Source of the DNA: Acidobacteriota bacterium
GTDB lineage: Bacteria > Acidobacteriota > Terriglobia > Terriglobales > Acidobacteriaceae
Assembly: GCA_003224995.1 (NCBI GenBank)
Contig: QIAI01000319.1
Location: 1-6,775, forward strand
Direction: 5' to 3'
Length of the DNA: 6,775 bases
In this document: in pieces, positions 5,089-6,775 of the stretch
How positions within the stretch are numbered: the stretch's first letter is position 1
How the letters are laid out: each line of letters opens with the position of its first letter
The notes under the pieces: model-generated
Told to the model about the DNA's origin: nothing
The model's database searches: none
Seen by the model: only the letters and a program-made list of their open reading frames with translations
Program-made: the position numbers and the translations under genes

Positions 5089-6396
5089 CTAATCCGCGCG
5101 GTAGGGCTCTTTCAAACGCTTGCGAGCAATGTCGGCCGGTGGACTATTGGAGTTGGTGGCAATCACAGCCTGATATTTGCGAGTCGCCAGATCACGTTTC
5201 TGCTGCAGATCGTACATCTCCCCGGCTCCCAGGTTCGCTTTCTGCAGAATCTCCGAATCGGGCTGCTGCACCTGCGCGACCATGTCGTAAGCGGCCGCCG
5301 CAGCGGCATAGTCCTTCTGGCTGCGCAGCAGGTCTCCTAAATACTCGGCGGCCACCTCGTAATGCAATCCCGGATACTTCCCCGCCCGCCCGGCGTCCCA
5401 AATTTTCCGGTAGACCGCGGCCGCGTCCTGGTACTGACCCAACGAACGCAACAACGTCCCTTCCTCCAGCGCCATCAGCACATTCTGAGGATATTGCTGA
5501 ATCATGCCGCGCAGAAGCCCAAGGGCTTCGCTATAGCGATGTTCGCGCCGGAGGAACAACAGAAGAGCAATCTTCGCGTCGACGCTGTTTTCGGTGTTGG
5601 CGCGCGCAACTTCGTAGAGGTACTCGATTCCCTTTTCCTTGCTTCCACTCAAACCGACCATGGAAACCGCAACCTTGACTCCCCAGGGAAGGCTTCCCAT
5701 CACGTAGTTGTGCGCTCCGACCACCAGCTTGGCGTCGGTGTATTGCGGCGAGAGCTCGAGCACTTTCTCGTGATCATGCCGGGCTCCCACGGCGTTGTGC
5801 AACGCCGAGAACCATGCCCGCTCGACCAGGGCGGTGTACGTCGAGAACTGTGCCCGGGTGTTCCCTCGGGCGTAGATGGCGTCGACGTTTTTAGGATCCG
5901 CCTTCAATTGCTCTTCTTCGAGTTTCTCGGCGCGATCCACCAGCTCTTTAATCTGGGTCTTGCTCTTGGGGTCCGCAGGATGGTGAGCGGTGCCGATAAA
6001 ACTATCATTCGCGTAGTCGCCGGTATTCAGCGCACCCATGCGGTAGAGTTCGCGAAACATCACTGCGGTCAGAAGATGATTGACCGCAAAAGGGTCGGAG
6101 GGATGGCGGTCGAGAATTTTCTGGAATTCCTGCACCGACCGGTCGTAATCCATGTTGTAGAAGTGATCGAAGGCGGAGGCGCTGAGTGGATCGGCGGGGC
6201 GGTAGATCGTCGCCTTCTGCGGTTCCGTATCGCCGGAGCGCGCAGCTTGCGTGGCGCCGCACACTGCGAGCGCAAGACTTGCGGCAAGCACACCTCGAAT
6301 TGCCCGCTTGCCCAACCAGTCGTACAACGTACCTTGGAGTGAAACGCCCACCTGACTTGACAGTTTACCCGACTCCGGAGGAATCAAGCACGACAC
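5089..6396 (-). CDS. Secreted tetratricopeptide-repeat (TPR) protein
   Basis: This is a 435-residue protein if translation starts at the GTG at 6396, which has GGAG four bases upstream. A hydrophobic segment at 35-48 and the likely cleavage after ATQA (residue 51) form a signal peptide, so the protein acts in the periplasm or outside. Its n-region is unusually long (34 residues); TTG codons at 6327 or 6315 would give a standard signal peptide but lack good ribosome sites. TPR-like helix pairs run from about 73 to 425, for example MDYDRSVQEFQKILDRHP, EHRYSEALGLLRGMIQQYP, GQYQDAAAVYRKIW and KDYAAAAAAYDMVAQ. The middle (Val-Gly-Ala-His-Asn-Tyr, LPWGVKVAV, GSKEKGIEYL) recalls the TTC39/IML2 layout, tentatively. 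TPRs bind other proteins; the partner is unknown. No normal terminator follows. Confidence 0.88.
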   Translation of the reverse strand: MSCLIPPESGKLSSQVGVSLQGTLYDWLGKRAIRGVLAASLALAVCGATQAARSGDTEPQKATIYRPADPLSASAFDHFYNMDYDRSVQEFQKILDRHPSDPFAVNHLLTAVMFRELYRMGALNTGDYANDSFIGTAHHPADPKSKTQIKELVDRAEKLEEEQLKADPKNVDAIYARGNTRAQFSTYTALVERAWFSALHNAVGARHDHEKVLELSPQYTDAKLVVGAHNYVMGSLPWGVKVAVSMVGLSGSKEKGIEYLYEVARANTENSVDAKIALLLFLRREHRYSEALGLLRGMIQQYPQNVLMALEEGTLLRSLGQYQDAAAVYRKIWDAGRAGKYPGLHYEVAAEYLGDLLRSQKDYAAAAAAYDMVAQVQQPDSEILQKANLGAGEMYDLQQKRDLATRKYQAVIATNSNSPPADIARKRLKEPYRAD

Positions 6397-6410
6397 TGTA
6401 CTCCACCGTC

Positions 6411-6442
6411 TATTTTCACCGGATTACTCCTATAATTTCACC
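6411..6442. repeat. Direct repeat TAWTTTCACC x2, 22-bp period, in the divergent intergenic region
   Basis: TATTTTCACC (6411-6420) and TAATTTCACC (6433-6442) differ at one base and are 22 bases apart, about two helix turns, so both face the same side of DNA. They sit just upstream of the TPR gene start (6396) in the 207-base gap before the divergent gene at 6604. This is a plausible paired operator site; the regulator is unknown. Confidence 0.45.
6431..6436 (+). promoter_or_regulatory. Possible plus-strand -10 (TATAAT)
   Basis: A perfect TATAAT faces the gene at 6604, but the -35 position (6408-6413, GTCTAT) is poor and there is no extended -10. If used, the leader would be about 160 bases. 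The same AT-rich spot read on the minus strand (TATAGG) could serve the TPR gene. The second copy of the direct repeat overlaps it. Confidence 0.3.
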
Positions 6443-6588
6443 TTAGCTGTGCATCTTTCCCCTAGCTTGCGGTAAATCTTGCTCGTCACGATTAACTTTG
6501 AGTGATTGGCAGGGTGGGCCAAGCCTTTCAATTTCAATTATTTACAGCGACCGAGCATTTGGTTGTTGGCTTGCCTCGTTCACTGACT

Positions 6589-6629
6589 AGGAGGTTCCTC
6601 CGAATGTCGGAAGTTGCGCATAATTCCGA
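6589..6629 (+). promoter_or_regulatory. Ribosome site and start codon within competing small hairpins
   Basis: AGGAGG (6589-6594) lies nine bases before the ATG at 6604 and is a strong Shine-Dalgarno. It can pair with CCTCC (6597-6601). TCCGA (6599-6603) can instead pair with TCGGA (6607-6611), which puts the ATG in the loop. TCGGAA (6607-6612) can also pair with TTCCGA (6624-6629). The ribosome site is certain; a regulatory role for the hairpins is inference. Confidence 0.55.
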
Positions 6630-6775
6630 AAGGGAGTTTTGGCAGCCGCCCGTGGTTGCGCCCCCAGTGGTGCTCACGCCGGTTGCCTCGCCTGGGATGG
6701 TGGAGGCTTGCGATGGTTGCGAGACTGAATTCATCCCCGGATCGAAATTCTGTCACGTCTGTGGCGAACAACGGT
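6604..6775 (+). CDS. Zinc-ribbon protein, N-terminal part (cut by right edge)
   Basis: An ATG at 6604 with AGGAGG nine bases upstream opens a frame of 57 codons that runs off the right edge. The first 35 residues are Pro/Val-rich and probably disordered (PPVVAPPVVLTPVASPG). They are followed by a zinc ribbon with Cys36-x2-Cys39 and Cys50-x2-Cys53, in the frame CDGCETEFIPGSKFCHVCG. 'FIPGSKFCHVCG' is the classic form seen in short zinc-ribbon modules at the N-terminus of bacterial proteins that often continue into membrane segments; the continuation here is unseen. It is divergent from the TPR gene, across a 207-base intergenic region. The function is unknown. It is the only plus-strand gene, and the frame has no stop. 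Confidence 0.8.
   Translation, partial: MSEVAHNSEREFWQPPVVAPPVVLTPVASPGMVEACDGCETEFIPGSKFCHVCGEQR

Noticed and set aside
5362..6342. Long plus-strand open frame (326 codons) opposite the TPR gene
   Set aside because: It lies wholly antisense to a well-supported gene, has no good ribosome site, and its composition is what a GC-rich gene's opposite strand gives.
6357..6362. Perfect TTGACA (-35) on the plus strand
   Set aside because: It lies inside the TPR coding sequence and has no -10 at 16-18 bases downstream.
1..6775. A new defence, mobile or biosynthetic system spanning the window
   Set aside because: The genes are unrelated housekeeping, envelope and small-enzyme genes with separate promoters and terminators; no transposase, integrase, nuclease, toxin pair or repeat array is present.

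Overview
This is an ordinary-looking chromosomal window of fairly GC-rich bacterial DNA. It holds eight protein-coding genes: seven on the minus strand and one, cut by the right edge, on the plus strand. The style of the genes suggests a member of the Acidobacteriota: small secreted proteins of unknown function, a zinc-ribbon/PspC protein, a secreted TPR protein and a CxxC-x10-CxxC zinc-ribbon protein. That placement is an inference from gene type, not from any marker gene. I see no phage, transposon, CRISPR, rRNA or tRNA.

Layout, left to right. (1) 1-440, minus: N-terminal part of an outer-membrane beta-barrel protein whose C-terminus lies beyond the left edge. (2) 742-1140, minus: a small exported protein of unknown function, followed by a textbook rho-independent terminator at 682-718. 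(3) 1286-2578, minus: aroA, the shikimate-pathway EPSP synthase, with class II-like motifs. No terminator is visible between aroA and the gene at 742-1140, so they may share a transcript. (4) 2805-3212, minus: a 135-residue protein of unknown function, with a terminator at 2709-2737. (5) 3338-3646, minus: an ABM-family (dimeric alpha/beta-barrel) protein with a good sigma-70-type promoter. (6) 3737-4531, minus: an alpha/beta-hydrolase with an intact Ser-Asp-His triad. (7) 4584-4919, minus: a zinc-ribbon plus PspC membrane protein. (8) 5089-6396, minus: a secreted TPR protein. (9) 6604-right edge, plus: the start of a zinc-ribbon protein, divergent from the TPR gene.

The genes do not form one pathway. 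AroA is housekeeping aromatic biosynthesis. The barrel protein, the small exported protein, the TPR protein and PspC all concern the cell envelope. The hydrolase and ABM protein are small-molecule enzymes without a defined substrate.

The most interesting signals are regulatory. Several genes have a -10-like hexamer only 6-17 bases before the start codon, implying leaderless or very short-leader mRNAs. An ECF-sigma-like promoter sits in front of the PspC gene. Mutually exclusive small hairpins surround the ribosome-binding site and start codon of the last gene. A 10-bp direct repeat with 22-bp period lies in the divergent intergenic region. I found no convincing new multi-gene system here.
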